Assembly (NCBI GenBank): GCA_035627375.1
Contig: DASPLX010000084.1
Location: 1-46,986 of the forward strand
DNA length: 46,986 bases
Direction of reading: 5' to 3'
From: DASPLX01 sp035627375
GTDB lineage: Bacteria > Pseudomonadota > Gammaproteobacteria > Burkholderiales > Burkholderiaceae_D
The notes below the pieces were generated by a model. It had not been told where the DNA came from and did no database searches. It saw nothing but the letters and a program-made list of their open reading frames with translations. A program made the translations under genes and the position numbers. The stretch's first letter is position 1; every line of letters begins with the position of its first letter. Positions 23,516 through 32,046 of this stretch are shown here, piece after piece.

Positions 23516-25227
23516 AACTTGCCTTCACGTTTCACGAGGCTGATCAGCTTGCCGCGCGAGAGGGATTTGTCGCCCATGGGGGCGATCGTCACATCGAAAC
23601 ACATGCCGTTGCGGTGAATGCTGCAAGTCTTCGGTTCGTTGGCCAGCTCGTCGGACCGGGTGAACAGTTCCGGCAAGACCTGCCGCACGTCGCAGCCGAG
23701 CAGGCCGCCGAAGCCGGCCAGCAGGGTTTCGGCCGAACTGTTGGCGAAGGCGACCATGTTGTTTTCGTCGATGCCGATCATCGGCACCACGACGTGGCGC
23801 AGGATCTCGCGCACGATATCGAGGCTGACTTCGGCGCGCGTGATCTGCTGCTGCTTGTGACGCAGCATTTCTTCCATCTGCCGGTTCGCCAGCGCCAGCT
23901 CCTGGTTGGCGGTCCGCACCTCGAGATCGAGGCGCTGGTTCTCGTCGGCCATCTCCTTGTGCTTGAAAGCCTCGGCGATATGCTCGCGCAGCAGCTGATC
24001 GTCCCACGGCTTGGTCAGGAACTTGTAGATCGCGCCTTCGTTGACGGCATCGGTCACCGATTGCAATTCGGTGTAGCCGGACAGCACGATGCGCACCGTG
24101 TTCGGACACACGCCCTTGGCGGTGCGCAGGAATTCGACGCCGGTCATGCCCGGCATGCGCTGATCGGACACGATCACGTCGACCTCGTGCTGGGCCAGCA
24201 GGTCGAGCCCTTCCTGGCCGCCGTTGGCGATCAGGATGTTGTAGCCGTCGCGCCGCAGCAGGCGCTTCAGGGCCGCCAGGATGTTGGCTTCGTCGTCGAC
24301 CAAGAGCAGCGTGCGCTGCTTCTTCTGGATGCGCAGCAGATGCTCGGGCAGGCGCCGGCCTTCGACCAGCAGCGCCTCGATCTCCTTCGGCGTCACCGGC
24401 GGGCTGTAGAAATAACCCTGGATCTCGTCGCACATGTGGCGGCGCAGGAATTCGCACTGTTCCTCGCTCTCCACGCCTTCGCCGACGACGCGGATGCCGA
24501 GATGATGCGCCATCGCGATGATCGCCTTGGCGATCGCTTCGTCGTCGGCATTGTTCAGCACGCCGCGCACGAAGGCACGATCGATCTTGACGCGGTCGAA
24601 CGGAAAGCGCTTGAGCCAGGTCAGCGAGGAATAGCCGGTGCCGAAATCGTCGAGCATCAGCGACACGCCGATGTCCTTCAATTGCCGCAGCACGGCGGCG
24701 GAGGCCGGCGGATCCTGCATCAGTACCGGCTCGGTCACTTCCAGCGCGAGCAGGGATGCTTCGATGCCGGCTTCGCACACGGCTTCCTCGATGTGTTCGA
24801 CCAGCCGCGGATCGCGGAACTGGCGCGGCGAGATATTGAGCGCCACGCGCACATCCGAAAAGCCGTTGTCGATCCAGGTGCGCAGATCGCGGCAGGCGCG
24901 CCGCAGAACCCAGTAGCCGATGGCATCGATGAGGTCGGAGCCTTCGGCCAGCGGCAGGAATTGGAGCGGAGGAATCAGTCCGAGTTCGGGGTGCTGCCAG
25001 CGCACCAGGGCTTCGAGGCTGACCATCTGGCCGGTGCGAAGATCGGCCAGGGGCTGATAGTAAAGGCGCAACTGATCGCTGCCGATCGCGCGGCGCAATT
25101 CGATCTCGAGCTGCAAGGGCTCTTCCCTCGAGGCGACCGAGGGCGTGACGGAAAGTATGCCGGACTCCGCGGCACCGTCGTCGACTGCTTCCGGCTGAAC
25201 ATCCTGGTCCACGATCATGCGCTCCAC
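23512..25227 (-). CDS. EAL-REC-PAS cyclic-di-GMP phosphodiesterase
   Basis: Cytoplasmic protein of 571 residues that probably hydrolyses cyclic di-GMP to pGpG. The order is unusual: an EAL domain first (about 38-290), then a receiver domain (about 305-425), a coiled coil and a PAS-like domain (about 455-560). EAL catalytic features are kept: SLEALVRW, NISPRQF, LALEVTE, LDDFGTGYSSL, VKIDRAF, GEGVESEEQ and GYFYSPP. The receiver has VDDE, SDQRMPG, LSGY and LTKPW. It is the first gene of the six-gene operon and the only one with an intact catalytic domain, so phosphorylation of the receiver probably sets its activity. Confidence 0.93.
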   Translation of the reverse strand: MERMIVDQDVQPEAVDDGAAESGILSVTPSVASREEPLQLEIELRRAIGSDQLRLYYQPLADLRTGQMVSLEALVRWQHPELGLIPPLQFLPLAEGSDLIDAIGYWVLRRACRDLRTWIDNGFSDVRVALNISPRQFRDPRLVEHIEEAVCEAGIEASLLALEVTEPVLMQDPPASAAVLRQLKDIGVSLMLDDFGTGYSSLTWLKRFPFDRVKIDRAFVRGVLNNADDEAIAKAIIAMAHHLGIRVVGEGVESEEQCEFLRRHMCDEIQGYFYSPPVTPKEIEALLVEGRRLPEHLLRIQKKQRTLLLVDDEANILAALKRLLRRDGYNILIANGGQEGLDLLAQHEVDVIVSDQRMPGMTGVEFLRTAKGVCPNTVRIVLSGYTELQSVTDAVNEGAIYKFLTKPWDDQLLREHIAEAFKHKEMADENQRLDLEVRTANQELALANRQMEEMLRHKQQQITRAEVSLDIVREILRHVVVPMIGIDENNMVAFANSSAETLLAGFGGLLGCDVRQVLPELFTRSDELANEPKTCSIHRNGMCFDVTIAPMGDKSLSRGKLISLVKREGKL

Positions 25228-25703
25228 TTCATCTCGACATCTGCCGCAGCTCGATTATCGGCTTCCTGCAAGACAGCGACCACCTGGAGAAGTTGTCAGT
25301 ATCCGACTTCATGGAAGTATGTTTTATTCATCGGACAACACCGGGCTTCGCATTCGCCTTCGAGGAAGACGGCGTCTTCATTCGTCCGTCGACATCACAG
25401 ACTCTAAGTCCGGCATCTACGATTTTCAAGCAACAATCGCCGATTACCAACGGTGCGCCCGTCCGCCCCCATATACATGGGAGGGGCGGTGTTGCGTGAA
25501 AGCCGCTGATCCGGATTCGATACCCCCGGAAATTGGAATTTAGTCAAGCCGGCCGAAAATGCAAGCCGCAATGAACTCCGATTTGTCTCGCGCCGTTTTT
25601 TCCATCGTTCGCGGCCGCATTCCCGCGCTTCGTCGCATCGCGCGCCACGATCCGCGTTGTCGTTTGTACAGTGGCCTTGCTTTCCACTTTTGCGAGGACA
25701 TCC
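25228..25703. other. Intergenic region between the EAL operon and the DUF2141 gene
   Basis: This region holds the divergent promoters of the six-gene operon and the DUF2141-carotenoid oxygenase pair. It includes a strong hairpin at 25463-25489 and a GAAGAC-GGC-GTCTTC inverted repeat at about 25364-25378. Open frames here lack ribosome-binding sites and family features, so I do not call a gene. Confidence 0.5.
25463..25489. repeat. Strong hairpin in the DUF2141 leader
   Basis: CCGCCCCCAT and ATGGG-A-GGGGCGG pair around the loop ATAC with one bulged A. It could end an upstream transcript or form a leader structure about 215 bp before the DUF2141 start. No T-run follows. Confidence 0.5.
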
Positions 25704-26141
25704 ATGAAATTTCTTTCCACTCTTCCCCGATACGTCGCCTTAGCCGTCACGGCCATGTTCGGTTGCGCGGCCCAAGCCGCCGATCTGGCCGTGACCGTCG
25801 AGAACGTCAAGGACAACGATGGGCAGGTCATGATCGGCCTGTTCGATTCCGCCGACGCCTTCCCGAAGAAGGTCCTGCGCGGCCAGAAGGTGGAAGCCGG
25901 CCAGCGCGACGCGAACGGCAGGATACGCGTCGTGTTCGCCGGCATTCCGGCCGGTAGTTACGCGGTATCGGTCGTGCACGACCGCGACGGCAACGGCCGC
26001 CTGACGATGAACATGATCGGCATTCCGGCCGAACCCTACGGCTTTTCCGGCGCCGGCGGCGGCTTCGGTCCGCCGCAATTCAAGGATGCGGCCGTCTCGC
26101 TGTCCGAAGCCGGCGCCGCGATCTCCATCCAGGTCAAGTGA
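25704..26141 (+). CDS. DUF2141 secreted protein
   Basis: Secreted protein of 145 residues. Signal peptide of about 24 residues (cleavage near AAQAAD), then a DUF2141 beta-sandwich: LAVTVENVKDNDGQVMIGLF, FAGIPAGSYAVSVVHDRDGN, and PAEPYGFSGAG. The Asp-rich HDRDGNG segment may bind calcium. The ATG at 25704 follows GCGAGGA. Its stop is 7 bp before the carotenoid oxygenase start, so they form an operon. DUF2141 genes are often found by carotenoid genes in my recollection, but no function is established. Confidence 0.85.
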   Translation: MKFLSTLPRYVALAVTAMFGCAAQAADLAVTVENVKDNDGQVMIGLFDSADAFPKKVLRGQKVEAGQRDANGRIRVVFAGIPAGSYAVSVVHDRDGNGRLTMNMIGIPAEPYGFSGAGGGFGPPQFKDAAVSLSEAGAAISIQVK

Positions 26142-26148
26142 GGCTGGC

Positions 26149-27645
26149 ATGACGCTCGACGCCAAACGCCGCGCCTGCTTGCGCGCGCTTGCCTGTGCCG
26201 GTCTTGCGTGGCCGCTCGCCGGGCGTGCCGCGTCCGCGGAACAGGCCTGGGCGAGCTCCTTCGCCCCCTATGCCGGGCCGCTGAACGCGCGCTTTCCCGG
26301 CGTGATCGAAGCCGATGCGCCACGCATCGAAGGCCGCTTGCCGGCCGCGTTGCGCGGCACGCTGTATCGCAACGGGCCGGCACGCATGCGCCTGGGCGAC
26401 ACCGCGTATGCGCATTGGTTCGACGGCGACGGCATGGTGCAGGCGTTCCGGCTGGCCGACGGCAAGGCCAGTCATCGCGGCGTGCTGTTGCGCACGCCCA
26501 AGCTGGCCGAAGAAGAAGCGGCCGGACGTTTTCTCTATCCGGGTTTCGGCACCCGCTTCGCCGACGGCGCCCCGGTGCGCAATCCCGACGCGATCAACGT
26601 CGCCAACATCAATCTGCTGCCGTTGCGCGGCGGCCGCGAACTGTACGCGCTGTGGGAGGGCGGATCGGCGTTGCGGATCGATCCGGATACGCTGGCCGCG
26701 CAAGGCTTCAAGGCATGGTCGCCCGAAACCGCAGGCGCGCCGTTTTCGGCCCATCCGCGGGTCGCGCCCGACGGTACCGTCTGGAACTTCGGCTACCTGG
26801 CCGGCAGCGGCAAGCTGATCGTGTACGAAATCGCGCCGGACGGTCGATTGCGGCGCCAGGCCCTGCTCGATGCGCCGCAGGCCGACATGGTGCACGACTT
26901 CGCCGTGACGGAGCGCTACCTGGTGTTCCTGCTGATGCCGCTGGCGTTCGAACGGACGATGGCGGCGACCATGCTCGACGGCTACCGCTGGCACGCGGAT
27001 GCGCCGCTGATCGCGCTCGCGGTCGATAAGCGCGATTGGTCGCTGCGGCGCTTCGAATTGCCGAACGGCGGCGTGTTCCACCTGGGGAATGCGTGGGAAG
27101 AGGGCGGCACCGTGCGTCTCGCCTACGTGCGCCAAGCGGACATCCTGCGCGAGATGCGCGACATGCGCATCGGCAACGGAACGCCGGCCGATGCGCGAGC
27201 GGCCAGCGACTGGACCGAAGTGGAACTCGATCTTGCGGCCGGGCGTGCAAGACAGCATTCCCTCGATCTGGAGGACGTCGAGTTTCCTTGCTTCGATGCG
27301 CGCCGCACCGGCCTCAAGAGCACGGTCGCGCTCCTGTTGCAGCGTAGCGCGGCGATGCCGCGCGCCGTGCCAGGCATGGATACCGTGCTGGCGCTGCGCG
27401 ACGGGCGGGTCGAACGCTACGCCTACGGCAGCGAATGGATCGCCGAGGAGCACTTGCTCGTGCCGCGGCCCGGCGGCCGGCGCGAGACCGACGCCTGGAT
27501 CGTCGGCACGGCATACAACTGGAAGGAAGAGCGCACGACGCTGTCGGTGTTCGAGTGCGATGCGCTGGCGCATGGGCCGGTCGCGCGCGTGCACCTGCCT
27601 TACGGCTTGCCGCTCGGCTTGCACGGGCAGTTCGTCGCCGGCTGA
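26149..27645 (+). CDS. Carotenoid cleavage oxygenase family protein, exported
   Basis: Non-haem iron dioxygenase of the carotenoid/stilbene cleavage (RPE65) family, 498 residues. Four His ligands of the seven-bladed propeller are recognisable at His202 (SAHPRVAPDG), His249 (MVHDFAVTE), His311 (FHLGNAWE) and His492 (LHGQF). Motifs LPAALRGTLYRNGPAR and HWFDGDGMV are typical. The N-terminus has Lys-Arg-Arg followed by a hydrophobic segment and Ala-rich cleavage site, compatible with Tat export, which is unusual for the family. Substrate not deducible; a carotenoid, apocarotenoid or lignin-derived stilbene is possible. It is coupled to DUF2141. No crt genes in the window. Confidence 0.9.
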   Translation: MTLDAKRRACLRALACAGLAWPLAGRAASAEQAWASSFAPYAGPLNARFPGVIEADAPRIEGRLPAALRGTLYRNGPARMRLGDTAYAHWFDGDGMVQAFRLADGKASHRGVLLRTPKLAEEEAAGRFLYPGFGTRFADGAPVRNPDAINVANINLLPLRGGRELYALWEGGSALRIDPDTLAAQGFKAWSPETAGAPFSAHPRVAPDGTVWNFGYLAGSGKLIVYEIAPDGRLRRQALLDAPQADMVHDFAVTERYLVFLLMPLAFERTMAATMLDGYRWHADAPLIALAVDKRDWSLRRFELPNGGVFHLGNAWEEGGTVRLAYVRQADILREMRDMRIGNGTPADARAASDWTEVELDLAAGRARQHSLDLEDVEFPCFDARRTGLKSTVALLLQRSAAMPRAVPGMDTVLALRDGRVERYAYGSEWIAEEHLLVPRPGGRRETDAWIVGTAYNWKEERTTLSVFECDALAHGPVARVHLPYGLPLGLHGQFVAG

Positions 27646-27666
27646 GCGCATGCGGCGCGGCCGCTC

Positions 27667-27672
27667 TACAAT
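27667..27672 (+). promoter_or_regulatory. Possible -10 element (TACAAT)
   Basis: TACAAT lies 32 bp upstream of the TfoX-N gene's GTG, between it and the carotenoid oxygenase stop. No clear -35. Confidence 0.3.
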
Positions 27673-27704
27673 CGACGGCCACCACTTGCGCAACGGGAGG
27701 CGCC

Positions 27705-28067
27705 GTGACGGGAAACAGCCAGGAATATGTCGACCATCTGATGGACTGCCTCGCGCCGCTCGCCAATCTGACGAGCGGGCGATTCTTCGGCGGCCGCGAC
27801 ATCCGCGCCGACGGCGTGCAATTCGCGATGGTGATGGGCGATGTCCTGTATTTCGCGGTCGACGACACGACACGCCCGAAATATGCCGCGATGGGGTCGG
27901 GCTGCTTCTGGTACACGACCAGGAAGGGCCGCGTCGACGTCACGAAATATTACGAGGTGCCGGGCGAACTGCTCGAGGACCGCGCCGTCTTGCTGGCGCT
28001 GGCGAAGGAGGCGATCGCGACGGCGCTGAGAGCGCGCCGGCCGAAGCGTGCCACGGCGGGTCGCTGA
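27705..28067 (+). CDS. TfoX N-terminal domain protein
   Basis: Cytoplasmic protein of 120 residues matching the TfoX/Sxy N-terminal domain: YVDHLMDCLAPLANLTSGRFFGG, MVMGDVLYFAVDDTTRPKY and a terminal basic tail. In gammaproteobacteria Sxy helps CRP activate competence genes; here only the N-terminal domain is present, and its role in betaproteobacteria is unclear. The start is a GTG at 27705 with GGGAGG 4 nt upstream; the open frame upstream is a shadow of the carotenoid oxygenase gene. Confidence 0.87.
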   Translation: MTGNSQEYVDHLMDCLAPLANLTSGRFFGGRDIRADGVQFAMVMGDVLYFAVDDTTRPKYAAMGSGCFWYTTRKGRVDVTKYYEVPGELLEDRAVLLALAKEAIATALRARRPKRATAGR

Positions 28068-28081
28068 ACCCGCGCGACGCT

Positions 28082-28399
28082 TCAGAAATGTTCCGTCACG
28101 GCGGAAAAGCGGATTTCCGGCAGCAGATTGGTGTAGCGGGCCGAGTCGCGCATCAGCGTCGGGCCGGCCGCCGTCATGGCGGCTTGCGCCTGCTCGAAAG
28201 AGCGGAAATAGGCATGGCTGGCGGCGATGATTTCGCCTTCCTCCGGCGCGCGGGAACTGAGCCGGTGGTCGCTTTCCAGGCGCAGAAGGCCATAGGGCAG
28301 CAGCTGCTCGCGCGTGAGCTGCATGTGCTCCCGGCTGTAATAGCGGCGGTCGAAGGAGGCGCTGTCTTGCCAGCGATAGTATTTGGTGACGCGAATCAT
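28082..28399 (-). CDS. EthD-like small protein
   Basis: Protein of 105 residues with the ferredoxin-like dimeric alpha/beta-barrel pattern of EthD proteins: MIRVTKYYRWQDSASFDRRY, YSREHMQL, and FRSFEQAQAAM. The ATG at 28399 follows CAGGAGACC, a good ribosome-binding site. EthD family members support oxidation or detoxification reactions, but no partner oxygenase is adjacent on this strand. It converges on the TfoX-N gene with 14 bp between stops. Confidence 0.75.
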   Translation of the reverse strand: MIRVTKYYRWQDSASFDRRYYSREHMQLTREQLLPYGLLRLESDHRLSSRAPEEGEIIAASHAYFRSFEQAQAAMTAAGPTLMRDSARYTNLLPEIRFSAVTEHF

Positions 28400-28711
28400 G
28401 GGGTCTCCTGTTGATATTGCGATGTGCAATAGGAACGGTGTGACGAAGGTATGCCGTTCGATGGATGCGCATTAAACCCGAAAACGGCGCGCAGGACATG
28501 CCATATTCATGGTAGCCGCGCCGATTTTTCGTAGGCCGCGCCGGCTGTTGCTTGCCGGCGACAAGCCGGTGGCGGGCAGTATGCGCCGGCATCCCGCGAA
28601 ATCCCGACGATTTCGGGCGGTACTCCTGGGGGTACCGGAATCCCGTCGGCCGGGGCCGTGGCCGGGCTTTCACGCTGCTACAATGGCGCGCTTGCTTCCC
28701 CGGTGTGCCTC
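28400..28711. other. Intergenic region upstream of rep
   Basis: Holds the divergent promoters of the EthD-like gene and rep. A hairpin CGCGAAATC/GATTTCGGGCG lies at 28594-28620, and a TACAAT -10-like hexamer at 28679-28684 lies 27 bp before the rep ATG. No gene is supported. Confidence 0.45.
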
Positions 28712-30757
28712 ATGTCTTCTTCCCCGTCCTTCGGTCTCAATGCCCCGCAAAGCGAAGCCGTCCGCTACCTCGACGGCCCGTGCCTCGTGCTGGCCGGCGC
28801 CGGCTCGGGCAAGACGCGCGTGATCACGCAAAAGATCGCGAGCCTGATCGAGAACCACAATTACGACCCCAAGCACATCGCGGCGCTGACCTTCACCAAC
28901 AAGGCGGCGCACGAGATGCAGGAGCGCATCGCGAAACTGCTCAAGGAACCGAAGCAGGCCAAGCACCTGACGGTCTCGACCTTCCATTCGCTCGGCGTGC
29001 AGATACTGCGGCGCGAAGCCCAGGAGGTCGGCCTGAAGGACCGCTTCTCGATCATGGACGCCGACGATTGCTTCTCGCTGGTGCAGGATCTGGCGATCAC
29101 CACCGACAAGCAGGAAGTGCGCCGCATCCAGAACGCGATCTCGCTGTGGAAGAACGGCTTGATCGATCCCGAGGCGGCCTTGAACAGCGCGACGACCGAG
29201 GACGAAGCGCAGGCGGCGCGCGTGTACGGCAACTATGTCGCCACCTTGACCGCCTACCAGGCGGTCGATTTCGACGACCTGATCCGCCTGCCGGTCGAAC
29301 TGTTCCGCGCCAAGGAACAGGTGCGCGACAAGTGGCAGCGCAAGCTGCGCTACCTGCTGGTCGACGAATACCAGGACACCAACGCCTGCCAGTACGAATT
29401 GCTCAAGCTGCTGGTCACCGGCCTCGGCAAGAAGCCCTTGTTCACGGCGGTCGGCGACGACGACCAGGCGATCTATGCCTGGCGCGGCGCGACGCTGGAA
29501 AACCTCAAGCTGCTGCAGGTCGATTTCCCCGATCTCAAGGTCATCAAGCTGGAGCAGAATTACCGCTCCACCACGCGCATCCTGCAGGCGGCCAACGCGG
29601 TCATCGCCAACAATCCGAAGCTGTTCGAGAAGCAGCTGTGGTCCGAGCACGGCCTGGGCGACCCGATCAAGATCGTGGCGATGCAGGACGACGAGCACGA
29701 AGCCGAGCAGGTCGCGATCATGCTGTCGGCCCACAAGTTCGAATGCCGCACCCGCTTTTCCGATTACGCGATCCTGTATCGCGGCAACCACCAGGCGCGC
29801 GTGATCGAGCAGGCGCTGCGCAAGGAACGCATTCCCTACACCATCTCGGGTGGCCAGAGTTTCTTCGACCGCGCCGAGATCAAGGACATCATCAGCTATC
29901 TGCGCCTGATCGCCAACGAAGACGACGATCCGGCCTTCATCCGCGCCGTCACCACGCCCAAGCGCGGCGTCGGCCAATCGACGCTGGAAGTGCTGGGCGC
30001 GTTCTCCGGCAGGTGGCAATGCTCGCTGTTCGAGGCGGTCTACAAGGGCGGCATCGAAGCGGAGCTGGCCGACCGCCAGTTGCGTCCGCTGCGCGAATTC
30101 TGCGACTTCATCAACCGCCTGGAGATGCATGCGCACCGCGTCGGCCACGCCGCCGAGCTGCTCGACGAGATGATGAAAGAGATCGATTACGAAGCCTATC
30201 TCTACAACAACTTCGACGATCGCCAGGCGCAATCGAAGTGGCAGAACGTGCTCGATTTCACCAACTGGCTGAAAGACAAGGGCAACGGCGGGAAGGATGG
30301 CACGAGCGACGAGCGCAGCCTGCTCGACCTGACGCAGATGGTCGCGCTGATGACGATGTTGGACGGCAAGGATGAAGAGCCCGACGCCGTGCGCATGTCG
30401 ACGCTGCACGCTTCCAAGGGCCTCGAATATCCGCACGTGTTCCTGGTCGGCTGCGAGGAGGGCATCCTGCCGCACAAGGGCGATCCGGACGCGCCGGCCG
30501 AGCAGATCGCGGCCCGCATCGAGGAAGAGCGCCGCCTGATGTACGTCGGCATCACGCGCGCCCAGCGCAGCCTGACCGTCAGCTGGTGCAAGCGCAGGAA
30601 GCGGGCGCGCGAAAGCGTCAATTGCGACATTTCGCGCTTCATCAAGGAGATGAAGCTCGACGAGGGCGATGCGGTGCCGAAGGAGAATGAAGTGCTCACG
30701 CCGCAGGACCGGCTGGCGAACCTGAAGGCGCTGCTGCAGAAGCCGAGGGCGGCATAG
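28712..30757 (+). CDS. rep: ATP-dependent DNA helicase Rep
   Basis: Superfamily 1A 3'-5' DNA helicase of 681 residues that clears proteins ahead of replication forks. Motifs: Q-motif LNAPQSEAV, Walker A AGAGSGKT (28-35), TFHSLGVQILRR, Walker B LVDEYQDTN, DDDQAIYAWRGA, LEQNYRSTTRIL, STLHASKGLEYPHVFLVG and YVGITRAQRSLTVSWC. Length and motif spelling fit Rep better than UvrD. The ATG at 28712 is preferred over an upstream in-frame Met because the family starts at LNAPQ. The short gap to the acetyltransferase gene (19 bp) suggests co-transcription. Confidence 0.95.
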   Translation: MSSSPSFGLNAPQSEAVRYLDGPCLVLAGAGSGKTRVITQKIASLIENHNYDPKHIAALTFTNKAAHEMQERIAKLLKEPKQAKHLTVSTFHSLGVQILRREAQEVGLKDRFSIMDADDCFSLVQDLAITTDKQEVRRIQNAISLWKNGLIDPEAALNSATTEDEAQAARVYGNYVATLTAYQAVDFDDLIRLPVELFRAKEQVRDKWQRKLRYLLVDEYQDTNACQYELLKLLVTGLGKKPLFTAVGDDDQAIYAWRGATLENLKLLQVDFPDLKVIKLEQNYRSTTRILQAANAVIANNPKLFEKQLWSEHGLGDPIKIVAMQDDEHEAEQVAIMLSAHKFECRTRFSDYAILYRGNHQARVIEQALRKERIPYTISGGQSFFDRAEIKDIISYLRLIANEDDDPAFIRAVTTPKRGVGQSTLEVLGAFSGRWQCSLFEAVYKGGIEAELADRQLRPLREFCDFINRLEMHAHRVGHAAELLDEMMKEIDYEAYLYNNFDDRQAQSKWQNVLDFTNWLKDKGNGGKDGTSDERSLLDLTQMVALMTMLDGKDEEPDAVRMSTLHASKGLEYPHVFLVGCEEGILPHKGDPDAPAEQIAARIEEERRLMYVGITRAQRSLTVSWCKRRKRARESVNCDISRFIKEMKLDEGDAVPKENEVLTPQDRLANLKALLQKPRAA

Positions 30758-30776
30758 ACAGCGCTCATTGTCTTTC

Positions 30777-31316
30777 ATGGCCCGGCTCGAAACCCCCAAC
30801 CTCATCCTGCGCGACTTCGTGCGCGGCGATCTCGATGCCTATCGCGCCTTGCGCGACGATCCGAAGTTCCGGCGCTTCTACAACGAAGACGACGTCGCCG
30901 GCGACAAGCCGGCCTTCCTGCTCGACATGTTCATCGAGCAGAGCCGGGCCGAGCCGCGCACCAAGTACCAATTCGCCGTCACGTCGAAGGCCGGCGAATT
31001 GATGGGATCATGCGGCGTGCGGCTGGAAGGCGAGGGCCAGGCGTCGGTCGGCTGCGAACTCGGCCGCCGATGGCAGGCGGCCGGATATGCGTTCGAGGCC
31101 GCCGCTGCTGTCGTCGACTTCGGCTTTCGCTCGCTGGGCGCGCATCGCATCTACGCCGAAACCATGGCGGAGAACAAGGCCGCCATCCTGCTGTGCAAGC
31201 GGCTCGGCATGCGGGTCGAGGCGGAGTTCGTCGAGAACCGTTATTTCCAGGGGCGCTGGTGGAATACCGCGGTGCTGGCGATACTGGAGCATGAGTGGCG
31301 CGCCAGGCGCGCCTGA
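30777..31316 (+). CDS. RimJ/RimL-type GNAT acetyltransferase
   Basis: Protein of 179 residues: LETPNLILRDFVRGDLDAYRAL at the start, VGCELGRRWQAAGYAFEAA as acetyl-CoA loop and AENKAAILLCKRLGMRVEAE near the end. The ATG at 30777 is used; a TTG nine bases upstream is also possible. The gene follows rep by 19 bp and its stop is 2 bp from the convergent SDR gene. Substrate unknown. Confidence 0.85.
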   Translation: MARLETPNLILRDFVRGDLDAYRALRDDPKFRRFYNEDDVAGDKPAFLLDMFIEQSRAEPRTKYQFAVTSKAGELMGSCGVRLEGEGQASVGCELGRRWQAAGYAFEAAAAVVDFGFRSLGAHRIYAETMAENKAAILLCKRLGMRVEAEFVENRYFQGRWWNTAVLAILEHEWRARRA

Positions 31317-31318
31317 AC

Positions 31319-31918
31319 TTACCAGACCCGATATACCTGCCCGGTCTGCAAGCCCTCCACGCTCCTGCTGTAAGCCAGCGCCACGCGGCCGGCCGGCACC
31401 GTCTCGAAACCGTAGAAATACGGCCCGTAGGCTTCCACCGATTCGTCCAGCAAGGTCGGATTGACGACATTGATGCGCAGGCCGCGCGGCAATTCGATCG
31501 CGGCGGCACGGGCGAAGCCTTCCACGGCGGCGTTGACCGTCGTCGCATTGGCGCCGAAGCGGATCGGCTCGTCGCCGACGATACCCGAAGTCAGCGTGAT
31601 CGAGCCGCCGTCGTTCAAGTAGCGTTGCGCCGCCAGCGCGACATTGACCTGTCCCATCAGCTTGCTGTGCAGGCCGACCGCGAATTTCTCCGGCGTCATC
31701 TCGGCCAGCGGCCCGAAATGCAGATCGCCGGCCGCGACCACCACGGCGTCGACGCGACCGAGCCTGTCGAACAACGCTTCGACGCTCGCGATATCGGCGA
31801 TATCGACCTGATGCCGCCCGCTCGACTTGCCGACCGCCACGATCTCATGGCGCGACGCGAGCCGCTCGACGATCGCTTTTCCGATGGTGCCGGCGGCACC
31901 GATGACGACGACTTTCAT
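31319..31918 (-). CDS. Atypical short-chain dehydrogenase (Lin1944-like), lacking Tyr-Lys
   Basis: Rossmann-fold protein of 199 residues, shorter than most SDRs. The N-terminal nucleotide-binding motif is GAAGTIGKA. A Ser is present in TLTSGIVGD, but the region that should carry YxxxK reads ATTVNAAVEGF, so both the catalytic Tyr and Lys are absent. This matches an SDR subgroup (Lin1944-like) known to lack active-site residues, of unknown function. It is divergent from the LysR regulator at 32047, which most likely controls it. The ATG at 31918 follows AAGGAGAA on its strand. Confidence 0.88.
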   Translation of the reverse strand: MKVVVIGAAGTIGKAIVERLASRHEIVAVGKSSGRHQVDIADIASVEALFDRLGRVDAVVVAAGDLHFGPLAEMTPEKFAVGLHSKLMGQVNVALAAQRYLNDGGSITLTSGIVGDEPIRFGANATTVNAAVEGFARAAAIELPRGLRINVVNPTLLDESVEAYGPYFYGFETVPAGRVALAYSRSVEGLQTGQVYRVW

Positions 31919-31998
31919 GACATTCTCCTTGATGGATCGATGGGGGAGCCTGGATGGGCGAGGAGATTATCGATTCATTCTCAATAGGAAAAAATGCG

Positions 31999-32020
31999 TT
32001 AGGATGAACAATATTCCTAA
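31999..32020. promoter_or_regulatory. Likely LysR-family operator
   Basis: TTAGGA-N10-TCCTAA is a dyad in the 128-bp gap between the divergent SDR and LysR genes, in AT-rich DNA. LysR regulators bind such interrupted dyads (T-N11-A type) between themselves and their target. Confidence 0.55.
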
Positions 32021-32046
32021 CTGATGATTAGTAATATCCGAGTCCC

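Noticed and set aside
25217..25543. Small gene upstream of DUF2141
   Set aside because: Overlaps the start of the EAL gene, lacks a ribosome-binding site and has no recognisable feature.
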